Source: DAOUAJ01 sp034433615 (GTDB lineage: Bacteria; Chloroflexota; Anaerolineae; DUEN01). From it: 34,429 nucleotides of DNA. The DNA is taken from positions 1 to 34,429 of the forward strand of contig DAOUAJ010000248.1 in assembly GCA_034433615.1 (NCBI GenBank). Direction: 5' to 3'. Below, one piece after another: positions 15,374-23,312 of this stretch (positions within the stretch are counted from its first letter, which is position 1; every line of letters begins with the position of its first letter). The position numbers were made by a program, and so were the translations under genes. The notes beneath the pieces are model-generated. The model was not told the origin of the DNA and ran no database searches. It worked only from the letters and a program-made list of their open reading frames with translations.

Positions 15374-16275
15374 TGGTCACACAGAGACTCTCCGGCCTTC
15401 CGAGTGCGAGAACAGAGCAGTACAGTGTGCGCCGGCGCAAACCACTCAGCTTCTATGTGGGGCGGTCTATCCAATACCTTGTAATGGTAGTGCTCAGCTT
15501 GACCTTCATGATCCCTCTCGTGTGGCTGGTTTCTACGTCGCTGAAAGAGCAGGGGCAGGTCTTCGCCTATCCCCCGGTCTGGATTCCAGATCCGATCCGA
15601 TGGTCCAATTACACTGAGGCATTGCAGCGTGCGCCGCTGCTGCGTTGGCTGACCAACACGGCCATCATCACAACTTTCGCCATCCTGGGCAATGTCACCA
15701 CCAGTTCGATGGTGGCTTTCGGCTTCGCCCGCCTGCGCTTCCCAGGCCGAGGCCCGCTTTTTATCCTCTTGCTCAGTACCATGATGCTGCCGGAGGTTGT
15801 CACTCTCATCCCGCGCTTTATTCTGTTCAAATCGTTGGGGTGGTTGGACACCTTCCTGCCGATGATTGTGCCTCCTTTCTTCGGCGGCGGCGCGTACAAC
15901 ATCTTCCTGGTGCGGCAGTTCTACCTCACCATCCCCACGGACTTTGACGAGGCGGCCCGTATTGACGGGGCGTCCAATTGGACGATCTGGCGACGTATCC
16001 TGGTGCCGCTCTCCACGCCGGTGTTGACGGCCATCGCCATCTTCTCGTTCGTGTACCACTGGAACGACTTCCTGCACCCGCTCATCTATCTGTTCACGGA
16101 GGAGAAGAAGACGTTGGCCCTGGGGCTGCGCGCCTTCATCAACCCCTACGATGCGTCCTGGCACATCAGCATGGCGGCCGCCATGTTCCTGGTGGTGCCG
16201 ATCATGACCCTCTTCTTCTTCGGCCAGCGCTACTTCATCCGGGGCGTGGTCATGACCGGCATTCAGGGACGATAG
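15373..16275 (+). CDS. Carbohydrate ABC transporter permease (MalG/UgpE type)
   Basis: This 300-residue partner permease has about six helices, the EAA loop EAARIDGASNWTIWRRILVP and the family ending QRYFIRGVVMTGIQGR. It overlaps the first permease (TGATG at 15371-15375). With the Tat lipoprotein it forms a complete CUT1 importer except for the nucleotide-binding subunit, which must be shared from elsewhere in the genome. Confidence 0.94.
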   Translation: MVTQRLSGLPSARTEQYSVRRRKPLSFYVGRSIQYLVMVVLSLTFMIPLVWLVSTSLKEQGQVFAYPPVWIPDPIRWSNYTEALQRAPLLRWLTNTAIITTFAILGNVTTSSMVAFGFARLRFPGRGPLFILLLSTMMLPEVVTLIPRFILFKSLGWLDTFLPMIVPPFFGGGAYNIFLVRQFYLTIPTDFDEAARIDGASNWTIWRRILVPLSTPVLTAIAIFSFVYHWNDFLHPLIYLFTEEKKTLALGLRAFINPYDASWHISMAAAMFLVVPIMTLFFFGQRYFIRGVVMTGIQGR

Positions 16276-16309
16276 CACGAGAAAATTCATCGGCGAAAGG
16301 GGATTCTGG

Positions 16310-16717
16310 ATGCTCATACAAAGCGCTGAATGTCGTCGCCTGGTCCTTGTGCGCCTGAACCCGGGCGATGATGTGTTGCAATCCATCCGCGCCGCTGTAC
16401 AGGAGCAAAACATCCGCAATGGCGTGATCTTAAACGGCGTCGGCTCCATCAATCGTTACCATGTGCATGTGGTGGAGACGCCCAATCTGCCACCGCGCGA
16501 CGTGTTTATCCGGGGCGAGGGGCCATTCGACATCCTCTCCCTGAGTGGCCTGATCATAGACGGCCGCGTCCATGCTCACATCGCCTTTGCCAACGCGGAG
16601 AAGGCGATGGGCGGGCATATGGAGGAGGGGTGCCACATCCTGACCTTTGGCGCGGTGATATTGGCTGAGACGCCGGACGCCCATTTCACCGACTGGGATC
16701 GCATCGGTCATCTCTGA
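16310..16717 (+). CDS. PPC / DUF296 domain protein
   Basis: This 135-residue protein is a stand-alone PPC (DUF296) domain: RLNPGDDVLQSIRAAVQEQN, GVILNGVGSINRY, then FDILSLSGLIIDGRVHAHIA and GGHMEEGCHI. H88, H90 and H103 match the conserved histidines proposed to bind metal in the trimeric bacterial and archaeal proteins. There is no AT-hook, unlike plant versions. It sits between the transporter and the alcohol dehydrogenase on the same strand, which suggests a metabolic rather than DNA-binding job, but no activity is established for the family. Confidence 0.85.
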   Translation: MLIQSAECRRLVLVRLNPGDDVLQSIRAAVQEQNIRNGVILNGVGSINRYHVHVVETPNLPPRDVFIRGEGPFDILSLSGLIIDGRVHAHIAFANAEKAMGGHMEEGCHILTFGAVILAETPDAHFTDWDRIGHL

Positions 16718-16738
16718 TCCGTCTCTTGAGGAGGATAT

Positions 16739-17839
16739 GTGCTCGCTCAAACATCGAAGATAGCCATATTGCGGGAGATCCGCCCACCGCAGGCCCGTCC
16801 GTTCGTCGTCGAGGAGGTGCCAGTGCCGCCCCTGGCCGACGGCGCGGTGCTGGGGCGGATAGTGATGGCCGGCGTGTGCGGCACCGACGTGCACATCCTG
16901 CACGGTAAAGTGCCCATCAAAGTGCCGGCCATCCTGGGGCACGAGAACGTGGCGAGGGTGGAAGCGATCGGCGGGGATAGGCCCCTCTCCGATATCACCG
17001 GTCGGCCCGTGCGCGTCGGCGATCTAATCACCTGGCTCCCCAAGTCGTGCATGCGCTGCTACAACTGCACGATCCTGGGTGATCCGGCCAAGTGCGAACG
17101 GCGCATCGGCTACGGCGGCTGGCTGCCGGCCGACCGACACCCTTACCTGGTGGGTGGCTTCGCCGAGTATGTCTGGCTACTGCCCGACAGCGACATCGTG
17201 GTGATCCCGCCAGACGTACCATCTGAGGCGGTCGTGTTGGGCGACGCGCTGCGCATCATGGTCCACGGCCTGGAGCGCATCGGCGGGCTGGAGTACGGGG
17301 ACACGGTCGTGGTGCAAGGGTGCGGCGCGGTGGGGATGATGGGGCTGCTGCTGGCGCGCGACGCCGGCGCCGGGCGGGTGATCGTGATCGGAGCACCGGC
17401 TGCCCGGCTGGCCCTGGCCCGTGAGTTCGGCGCGGACGAGACGATTAATATCACCCAGATGCCTGCTCCCCAACGCGTTGCTCGCGTGCTGGAGCTGACC
17501 AACGGACGCGGCGCCGATGTCGTCTTCGAGTGCGCGGGCGTCCCCGCGGCGGTGGCTGAGGGACTGGAGATGGTGCGGATCAATGGGCGCTACCTCATCG
17601 CCGGGCACTACGGCGACGCCGGGCCTATCCTGCTCAACCCCCACCTGATCAACAGGAAACAGATCACCATCACGGGAGCCTGGTCGGCCGCCAACAAACA
17701 CTTCCTGCGGGCACTTAACCTCCTGCGCAAGCTGCCGGTGGAGAAGCTGGTCACTCACCGCTTTTCACTGGACGAAATCAACGACGCGCTGATCGCCACG
17801 GAGCGGCAGGAGACTTTGAAGGCCGTCATCGTGCCCTGA
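16739..17839 (+). CDS. Zinc-dependent alcohol/polyol dehydrogenase (MDR superfamily)
   Basis: This 366-residue protein starts at GTG 16739 after GAGGAGG. Catalytic zinc ligands are C47 (GVCGTD) and H68-E69 (GHEN). The structural zinc site is C104, C107, C110 and C119, one residue longer in the last gap than the usual pattern. The NAD(P)-binding loop is GCGAVG (residues 194-199). Such enzymes oxidise secondary alcohols of sugars, polyols and sugar acids, so it probably performs the first oxidation of the imported substrate. A terminator follows at 17854-17897, which closes this part of the operon. Confidence 0.93.
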   Translation: MLAQTSKIAILREIRPPQARPFVVEEVPVPPLADGAVLGRIVMAGVCGTDVHILHGKVPIKVPAILGHENVARVEAIGGDRPLSDITGRPVRVGDLITWLPKSCMRCYNCTILGDPAKCERRIGYGGWLPADRHPYLVGGFAEYVWLLPDSDIVVIPPDVPSEAVVLGDALRIMVHGLERIGGLEYGDTVVVQGCGAVGMMGLLLARDAGAGRVIVIGAPAARLALAREFGADETINITQMPAPQRVARVLELTNGRGADVVFECAGVPAAVAEGLEMVRINGRYLIAGHYGDAGPILLNPHLINRKQITITGAWSAANKHFLRALNLLRKLPVEKLVTHRFSLDEINDALIATERQETLKAVIVP

Positions 17840-17853
17840 CCGCGACTGCCGGC

Positions 17854-17897
17854 AAACCCGAAGGGTCTTTGGACACCCTTTGAGACCCTTCGGGTTT
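17854..17897 (+). terminator. Rho-independent terminator after the dehydrogenase gene
   Basis: A perfect 15-bp stem (17854-17868 with 17883-17897) with a 14-base loop is followed by TTTGTTCTTT. It stands between the dehydrogenase and the second RraA gene, so the island is transcribed as at least two segments or with partial read-through. Confidence 0.85.
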
Positions 17898-17916
17898 TGT
17901 TCTTTGGAGGACGATC

Positions 17917-18585
17917 ATGAGCCAATTTGTCGTCGAAATCCCGCGTTTGTCCGCCGATCTGATCGCCCGCTTTGCCGGGCAATCGGCGGCGACGGTATAT
18001 GAGGCTGCTGGCCGCGTGGGCGCGATGACGCACGAGATTCGCCCTATCGCGCCCGACATGAAGCTATGTGGCAGCGCATTGACCGTCCGTTGCCAGCCGG
18101 CCGACAATCTGACGCTGCACGTGGCCATCGCGCTGGCACAACCGGGCGATGTCATCGTGGCGGACGTGGGCGAGTGCGTGGAGGCTGGGCACTGGGGGGA
18201 GATCACCACCGTGGCCGCGCTGGCGCGCGGGGTGGCCGGGCTGGTCATCAACGGCGGCGTGCGCGACGTGGAGCCAATCCGGCGACGGGGCTTTCCGGTC
18301 TTCGCACGCAGCGTCTCGATGAAAGCAGCCGTCAAGGAAACCCCTGGGCAGGTCAACCATCCCATCACCTGCGGTGGCGTACTCGTTCGCCCTGGTGACC
18401 TGGTCCTGGGCGATGGTGATGGAGTCGTCATCGTAGCGCGCGAGCGGGCCGAGGAGGTGTTGGCGGCCGCAGTGGCGCGCGAGGAACGAGAGACGGAGGT
18501 CATGCACCGGCTGGAGGCAGGGGAACTGACCCTGGATGTGCTCGGATTCCGCCGGGCGCTTGACCGGCATGGCATCCGGGTGTGA
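17917..18585 (+). CDS. RraA family protein 2 (HMG/CHA aldolase-like)
   Basis: This 222-residue protein is the most canonical RraA member of the three. It has SAATVYEAAGRVGAM, IRPIAPDMKLCGSALTVRC, GDVIVADVGECVEAGHWGE and the signature GLVINGGVRDVEPIRRRGFPVF with the catalytic Arg-Asp, then GGVLVRPGDLVLGDGDGVVIV. This is the pattern of 4-hydroxy-4-methyl-2-oxoglutarate / 4-carboxy-4-hydroxy-2-oxoadipate aldolases, which also decarboxylate oxaloacetate. GGAGGACG precedes the ATG, directly behind a terminator. Its role here is probably cleavage or decarboxylation of a hydroxylated 2-oxo acid. Confidence 0.92.
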   Translation: MSQFVVEIPRLSADLIARFAGQSAATVYEAAGRVGAMTHEIRPIAPDMKLCGSALTVRCQPADNLTLHVAIALAQPGDVIVADVGECVEAGHWGEITTVAALARGVAGLVINGGVRDVEPIRRRGFPVFARSVSMKAAVKETPGQVNHPITCGGVLVRPGDLVLGDGDGVVIVARERAEEVLAAAVAREERETEVMHRLEAGELTLDVLGFRRALDRHGIRV

Positions 18586-18760
18586 GCAGCGAGGAGTGGG
18601 GTTATGGCAAGCGAGCCAGCCGGATGCCGCCCAGAGGAGATCGAATACGAGCAGGCGGAGAGGAGTGCCCGCAGTGGGATGTCGGGAGCTGGACAGACTG
18701 GCAGCACGTCTGGGCGTGGCCCTGCTCAGTGAGAGGTTGAGCCGGTCGGCCTGAGTCAGG

Positions 18761-18788
18761 TTGCGTGTATCCACAGGTGTGTTATCAT
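18761..18788 (+). promoter_or_regulatory. Weak promoter before the beta-hydroxyacid dehydrogenase gene
   Basis: TTGCGT, a 16-base spacer and TATCAT lie about 200 bases before the ATG at 18990. The long leader contains a repeat block. Confidence 0.35.
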
Positions 18789-18889
18789 AGGGCAGTGCAA
18801 CCTTGTTTACCGTGTTGCTGTATGAAGATGGTTTGGACCACAAAGCCCGTCCTAGCTGCCAGGTAGGGAACACAAGGGGAACGGTTCGT

Positions 18890-18955
18890 GCTGGCGATCT
18901 TCGCGTCTTCGCACTTCGTGTTTTTTGCTAAACTTCGTGGCTTCGTGATCCAAAT
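18890..18955. repeat. CTTCGTG / CTTCGCG dispersed repeat
   Basis: Irregular units CTTCGCGTCTTCGCACTTCGTG, then ACTTCGTGGCTTCGTGATCC, are of the kind that recurs between genes in Chloroflexota genomes. No coding content is supported. Confidence 0.5.
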
Positions 18956-18989
18956 CCTGTACGCGGTAATCACATAGAGGGGAATACTT

Positions 18990-19892
18990 ATGACGAACGG
19001 ACCGACGGTAGGGTTTATCGGCCTGGGCATCATGGGGAAGCCCATGGCCCTCAACGTGCTCAAGGCGGGCTTCCCGCTGGTGGTGCATAGCCGCAGCCGC
19101 GGGCCGGTGGACGAAGTGGTGGCGGCCGGAGCCGAGGACGGCGGCTCGCCCAAAGGCGTGGCCGAGCGGGCGGAGATCATCCTGATGTGCCTGCCCGACT
19201 CCCCAGACGTGCAACGGGTGGTGGAAGGCCCAGACGGCGTCTTCGAGGGGATCAGCCCGGGCAAGGTCGTCGTGGACATGAGCACCATCTCACCGGTGGT
19301 GGCGCGAGATCTGGCCACCAAGGCGGAGCGGCTGGGGGCGGAGATGCTGGACGCGCCCGTCTCTGGCGGGGAGATTGGCGCCCGCCAGGGCACCCTCTCC
19401 ATCATGGTCGGCGGCAAGCCGGAGGTGTTCGAGCGGGTTTTGCCGATTTTCCAGGCGATGGGGAAGAACATCGTCCGCATCGGGGATGCTGGCGCCGGCC
19501 AGGTAGCCAAGGCGTGCAATCAGATCATCGTCGCGTTGACCATCGAAGCCATCAGCGAGGCAATGGTGCTGGCGGCCAAGGCAGGGGTAGACCCGGCCCG
19601 CGTGCGCGAGGCATTGCTGGGCGGCTTCGCTCAGAGCCGAATTCTGGACGTGCACGGGCAACGCCTTCTGGATCGTAACTTCAAGCCGGGGTTCAAGGCT
19701 CGTCTGCATCATAAGGACTTGAAGATCGCCCTCGACACGGGGCGGGCGTATGGCGTGCCGCTGCTCGCCACCGGCCTGGTGCATGAGCTATACACGTCGT
19801 TGGTGGCGACGGGCAAAGCGGAGATGGACCACTCGGCCCTGGTGACATTGATCGAAGAGTTGGCGGGAACAGAGGTGAGGCCACAATCATGA
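18990..19892 (+). CDS. Beta-hydroxyacid dehydrogenase, tartronate semialdehyde reductase-like
   Basis: This 300-residue protein belongs to the 3-hydroxyisobutyrate dehydrogenase family. The dinucleotide motif is GFIGLGIMGKPMA (residues 8-20), the substrate loop DAPVSGGEIGARQGTLSIMVGG, and the catalytic Lys K174 in GAGQVAKACNQ. The C-terminal FKPGFKARLHHKDLKIAL closely resembles 2-hydroxy-3-oxopropionate (tartronate semialdehyde) reductases of the GarR / GlxR type. It would reduce the aldehyde released by the HpcH/HpaI aldolase downstream, as GarR does after GarL. Its stop overlaps the next ATG (ATGA). Confidence 0.9.
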   Translation: MTNGPTVGFIGLGIMGKPMALNVLKAGFPLVVHSRSRGPVDEVVAAGAEDGGSPKGVAERAEIILMCLPDSPDVQRVVEGPDGVFEGISPGKVVVDMSTISPVVARDLATKAERLGAEMLDAPVSGGEIGARQGTLSIMVGGKPEVFERVLPIFQAMGKNIVRIGDAGAGQVAKACNQIIVALTIEAISEAMVLAAKAGVDPARVREALLGGFAQSRILDVHGQRLLDRNFKPGFKARLHHKDLKIALDTGRAYGVPLLATGLVHELYTSLVATGKAEMDHSALVTLIEELAGTEVRPQS

Positions 19893-20581
19893 ACACAACA
19901 TCGCTTACACCTGAAGAATTGGAGGCGTTGCGGGCTATTCCCACGCCGGCCGTCTCTAATGCGATTGAGACGTTCAACCTGCGGCCGCGCACCGCAGGGT
20001 TCATGGGGCCGGAGGTGCGCCAGATGTTCCCCACACTGCCCCCCATCATCGGCTACGCGGTGACGGCGCGTACCGTGGCCACTCATGAGCCTGGCCCGCG
20101 CGGGCCAGCACCTCGTGCCGATTACTGGCGTTATATCGAGGCCAGCGGCCCAGGGCCACGCATCGCCGTAGTGCAGGACCTGGACGACCCACCGGCCATC
20201 GGCGCCTTCTTCGGCGAGGTGAACTCGAACATCCACAAAGCGTTGGGGTGCGTGGGCGCGATCACTAACAGCGGCATCCGGGACATTGCTGAAGTGGAAG
20301 CGCTGGGTTTCCCCATCTGGGCGGGCAGCGTCATCGTGTCTCACGCCTACGTGCACCTGGTGGACTTCGGCACGCCGGTGCGGGTGGGCGGCCTGGTGGT
20401 GCGGCCGGGCGAGTTGCTGCTGGCCGATCGCCACGGCGTCATCCACATCCCGCCGGAGATCGCTCGAGACATCCCGGAGGCGGCTCGCCAGATCGAAGTG
20501 CGCGAGAAGACCATTATCCGCTACTGCCAGTCGCCCGGCTTCAGCGCGGCCGGCCTGGCGGACCTGGTGGCGCGGTTGTAA
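19889..20581 (+). CDS. RraA family protein 3 (aldolase/decarboxylase-like)
   Basis: This 230-residue protein is a divergent RraA member: TPAVSNAIETFNL, GYAVTARTVATHEPG, then VGAITNSGIRDIAEVEALGFPIWAG with the Arg-Asp pair and VGGLVVRPGELLLADRHGVIHIP. It retains the active-site core but differs from the other two copies around the substrate pocket (RADYWRYIEASGPGPRIAVV). It overlaps the dehydrogenase gene by four bases, which implies coupled translation and a joint step, for example release of a small aldehyde that the dehydrogenase reduces. Confidence 0.9.
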   Translation: MNTTSLTPEELEALRAIPTPAVSNAIETFNLRPRTAGFMGPEVRQMFPTLPPIIGYAVTARTVATHEPGPRGPAPRADYWRYIEASGPGPRIAVVQDLDDPPAIGAFFGEVNSNIHKALGCVGAITNSGIRDIAEVEALGFPIWAGSVIVSHAYVHLVDFGTPVRVGGLVVRPGELLLADRHGVIHIPPEIARDIPEAARQIEVREKTIIRYCQSPGFSAAGLADLVARL

Positions 20582-20591
20582 AGGGGGAAAG

Positions 20592-21371
20592 ATGCCTACA
20601 CCCTTCCCTGGCATGGATCCTTATCTCGAACACCCCGACCTTTGGCCGGGTGTCCACAACCGTTTGATCGTAGCCCTGGCCGATGACCTGGCCCCACGGT
20701 TGCGGCCGCGCTATTTCGTGGCCGTCGAAGAGCGCACTTACGTGGGAGCGCCTTTCGGGCTGACGTTCGTGGGCCGGCCCGATGTCGCCGCCGTGAGAAC
20801 CGGTGAGCCGGCCCCACGCTATCAGACTGGCCGTACGGCCGCAGGAACTGTTGTCACCACTGTGGAACTGCCTGTGCCCGACATCGTGCGCGAGACCTAC
20901 CTGGAGGTGCGAGCGCGCGACACGGACCGGGCCGTGACAGTCCTGGAGATCCTCTCCCCCAGCAACAAGCTGCCCGGCGAAGGGCGAGAGCAGTACGAGC
21001 GTAAGCGCCTGAAGCTGCTGGGCACCCTGACCAATCTGGTGGAGATTGACCTGCTGCGGACTGGCCCACCCATGACGATGCGGGGCGACGGCCGGGAGGC
21101 TCACTACCGCATCCTGGTCAGCCGGTCGTTGGAGCGCCCACAGGCCGACCTGTTGGCCTTCAGCGTGCGGCAGCCTATCCCTGACTTCCCTCTGCCGTTG
21201 CAACCCGGCGAGGAGGAACCCGTTGTCGAGATCAATCGGCTGCTGCACGAACTGTACGATCGGGCGGGGTACGATCTGCGCATTGACTATCGAACTGAGC
21301 CAGAGCCGCCCCTGGAAGGCGAAGATGCCGCCTGGGCTGACACTTTGTTGCGCCAGGCGGGGCTGCGCTGA
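20592..21371 (+). CDS. DUF4058 family protein
   Basis: This 259-residue protein begins MPTPFPGMDPYLEHPDLWPG, the hallmark of DUF4058, and continues with VTVLEILSPSNKLPGEGREQY and a C-terminal YDLRIDYRTEPEPPL. The ATG at 20592 is preceded by AGGGGGAAAG; a longer in-frame extension merely reads the RraA gene in another frame. The family is abundant in cyanobacteria and Chloroflexota, with no known function; the ILSP core faintly recalls Uma2-like nuclease folds. It is inserted in the middle of the operon, 10 bases after the third RraA gene. Confidence 0.88.
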   Translation: MPTPFPGMDPYLEHPDLWPGVHNRLIVALADDLAPRLRPRYFVAVEERTYVGAPFGLTFVGRPDVAAVRTGEPAPRYQTGRTAAGTVVTTVELPVPDIVRETYLEVRARDTDRAVTVLEILSPSNKLPGEGREQYERKRLKLLGTLTNLVEIDLLRTGPPMTMRGDGREAHYRILVSRSLERPQADLLAFSVRQPIPDFPLPLQPGEEEPVVEINRLLHELYDRAGYDLRIDYRTEPEPPLEGEDAAWADTLLRQAGLR

Positions 21372-21407
21372 GTTCTAAGTGATCACTCCTTGTTAGGAGG
21401 CAAAGAG

Positions 21408-23312
21408 ATGCGTAACGGGCATAACGGAAAAATCTTGCACGTGGACCTCACAGAGGGGCGTTGGTGGGCGGAGGAGTTGGATGACCTGATCTATCGCACC
21501 TACCTGGGTGGCAGCGCATTGTCATCCTACTTCCTGCTGCGAGACCTGAAGCCGGGCGTGGACCCCCTCGGCCCTGACAATCTGCTCATCTTCATGACCA
21601 GCGTCATCAACGGGCTGCCCTTGTCCGGGGCTAATCGCTACAGCGCGGCTGGCAAATCCCCCCTAACAGGGGGCTTCGGTGAATCGGAGGCGGGGGGCTA
21701 CTGGGGGCCAGAGCTGAAAGCGACCGGCTTCGATGGGATCATCGTCCACGGCCGGGCCGCGCGCCCCGTCTACCTCTTCGTCCACGATGGCCAGTGCGAG
21801 ATGCGGGACGCTCGCCGCTATTGGGGGCAACTGGCCGGCGAAGTGCAGGATGGGCTGGAGGAGGAGCTCGGTGACAAGCGCATTCGCGTCTTGCAGACGG
21901 GCGTGGCTGGTGAGAACGGCGTGCGCTTCGCGGCTATGGTGAACCAACTGCGCCACTTCCACGGCCGGACGGGGCTGGGGGCTGTGATGGCCAGCAAGAA
22001 TCTGAAAGCCATCGTCGTGCACGCTGGTACCCGTAAGGGTGGGCGGGAACGGCTCACCCCGGCCGATCGCGAGGCAGCCAACCGCGTGCTCCAATGGTTC
22101 CGAGAGACGTACGATCGGGATGCGGACAAGATGCACCTGTATGGCACGGCACGCGTCGTAATGCCTCTGGAGAAGGACGGCATCCTGCCCACCCGCAACT
22201 TCCGGGACGGCTCCTTCGAGCTGGCCGAGGCCATCTCTGGGGAGACCATGGCCAGAACGATCCTGGTTAATCGCGGCACCTGCTTCGCCTGCGCCGTCGC
22301 CTGCAAGCGAGAAGTAGAAGTGCCCGAGCGCGGCGTCACACCCAAGTACGGCGGCATGGAATATGAAACTATCGCCGCCAACGGCTCCCTCTGCGGTGTC
22401 GGAGACCTGCGGGCTATCGCCGAGGCATCCCAATGGCTCAATCGCTACGTGCTGGACAGTATCTCCACCGGGGCAACCATCGCCTTCGCGATGGAGTGCT
22501 TCGAGCACGGCATCCTCACCCGTGACGATACCGATGGCATTGACCTGACCTGGGGCAACGCCGACGCGGTGATCCAGATGATCCACAAGATCGCCCGCCG
22601 TGAGGGGATCGGCGGCCTGCTGGCGGACGGGGTAAAACGGGCGGCCGCCCGGCTGGGCCGCGGGGCCGAGCGGTTCGCGATGCACGTCAAAGGGCAGGAG
22701 GTGCCCATGCACGAACCGCGCGGCAAGGTGGGCCTCTCCATCGCCTACGCGGTATCACCCACAGGCGCCGATCACATGGAGGCCCCCCATGATCCCTTCT
22801 ACGAGAGCTTTGGCAACTTCTATCACGACTTCAGCCAGCTCGGCTTGCTGGAGCCGATGAACCGCCTGGACTTTGGGCCACAGAAAGTGCGCGCCTTCTT
22901 CTACACCCAGACGGTCTGGAGCCTGTACAACTGCATCGGCATGTGCGACTTTGTGGGTGTGCCCATCGGCGAACTGGCGTTGGATCGGCTGCGGGATTAC
23001 GTGAATGCTGTTACCGGCTGGGACATGAGCCTGTTTGAGTTGATGAAGGTGGGCGAGCGGGCGAACACGATGGCGCGGTTGTTCAATCTGCGTGAAGGGT
23101 TCACTGCAGCCGACGACATGTTGCCGTCGCGGCTGTTCGAATCGTTGCGCAATGGCGCGCTGGCCGGTCATGCTATTGACCGCCACCAGTTTGATCATGC
23201 TCTCCGTCTCTATTACCAGATGGCCGGCTGGGATGAGCAGGGTGTGCCAACGCCAGCCAAGCTGGCCGAGTTGGGGCTGACCTGGGCTTTAGAGGGAGCA
23301 AAGGCACGATGA
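21408..23312 (+). CDS. Aldehyde:ferredoxin oxidoreductase (tungsten/molybdopterin)
   Basis: This 634-residue enzyme of the AOR family oxidises aldehydes to carboxylates with ferredoxin as acceptor, using a bis-pterin tungsten or molybdenum cofactor and one [4Fe-4S] cluster. Cluster ligands are C292, C295 and C299 (TCFACAVACK) plus C509 or C513 near the C-terminus. N-terminal landmarks are GGSALSSYFLL and NRYSAAGKSPLTGGFGESEAGG (about residues 76-97), and GADHMEAPHD contributes to the pterin site. ATG 21408 is chosen because TAGGAGG precedes it. No separate ferredoxin or AorB-type subunit gene is present. It suggests anaerobic metabolism and gives the pathway an oxidative outlet for aldehydes. 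It overlaps the next gene by four bases. Confidence 0.94.
   Translation: MRNGHNGKILHVDLTEGRWWAEELDDLIYRTYLGGSALSSYFLLRDLKPGVDPLGPDNLLIFMTSVINGLPLSGANRYSAAGKSPLTGGFGESEAGGYWGPELKATGFDGIIVHGRAARPVYLFVHDGQCEMRDARRYWGQLAGEVQDGLEEELGDKRIRVLQTGVAGENGVRFAAMVNQLRHFHGRTGLGAVMASKNLKAIVVHAGTRKGGRERLTPADREAANRVLQWFRETYDRDADKMHLYGTARVVMPLEKDGILPTRNFRDGSFELAEAISGETMARTILVNRGTCFACAVACKREVEVPERGVTPKYGGMEYETIAANGSLCGVGDLRAIAEASQWLNRYVLDSISTGATIAFAMECFEHGILTRDDTDGIDLTWGNADAVIQMIHKIARREGIGGLLADGVKRAAARLGRGAERFAMHVKGQEVPMHEPRGKVGLSIAYAVSPTGADHMEAPHDPFYESFGNFYHDFSQLGLLEPMNRLDFGPQKVRAFFYTQTVWSLYNCIGMCDFVGVPIGELALDRLRDYVNAVTGWDMSLFELMKVGERANTMARLFNLREGFTAADDMLPSRLFESLRNGALAGHAIDRHQFDHALRLYYQMAGWDEQGVPTPAKLAELGLTWALEGAKAR

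Larger units (their letters stand above)
18586..18989. other. Spacer with possible promoter and CTTCGTG repeat
   Basis: I see no firm gene. A 42-codon frame at 18604-18732 has a possible RBS (GAGGAGTGGGG) but a compositionally biased product and no family. A weak promoter (TTGCGT 18761-18766, 16 bases, TATCAT 18783-18788) may drive the following dehydrogenase gene. A repeat of CTTCGTG / CTTCGCG units lies at about 18890-18955. Confidence 0.5.

Noticed and set aside
15352..16452. Minus-strand open frame of 366 codons opposite the second permease
   Set aside because: Its product is His/Glu/Arg/Gln-rich low complexity, typical of an antisense frame of a membrane protein; the permease on the plus strand is unambiguous.
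18536..18754. 72-codon plus-strand frame after the second RraA gene
   Set aside because: It overlaps the RraA end in another frame, has biased composition and no recognisable family or RBS.
21663..22712. Minus-strand open frame of 349 codons opposite the AOR gene
   Set aside because: Antisense shadow; the AOR cluster cysteines and pterin motifs on the plus strand decide the coding strand.
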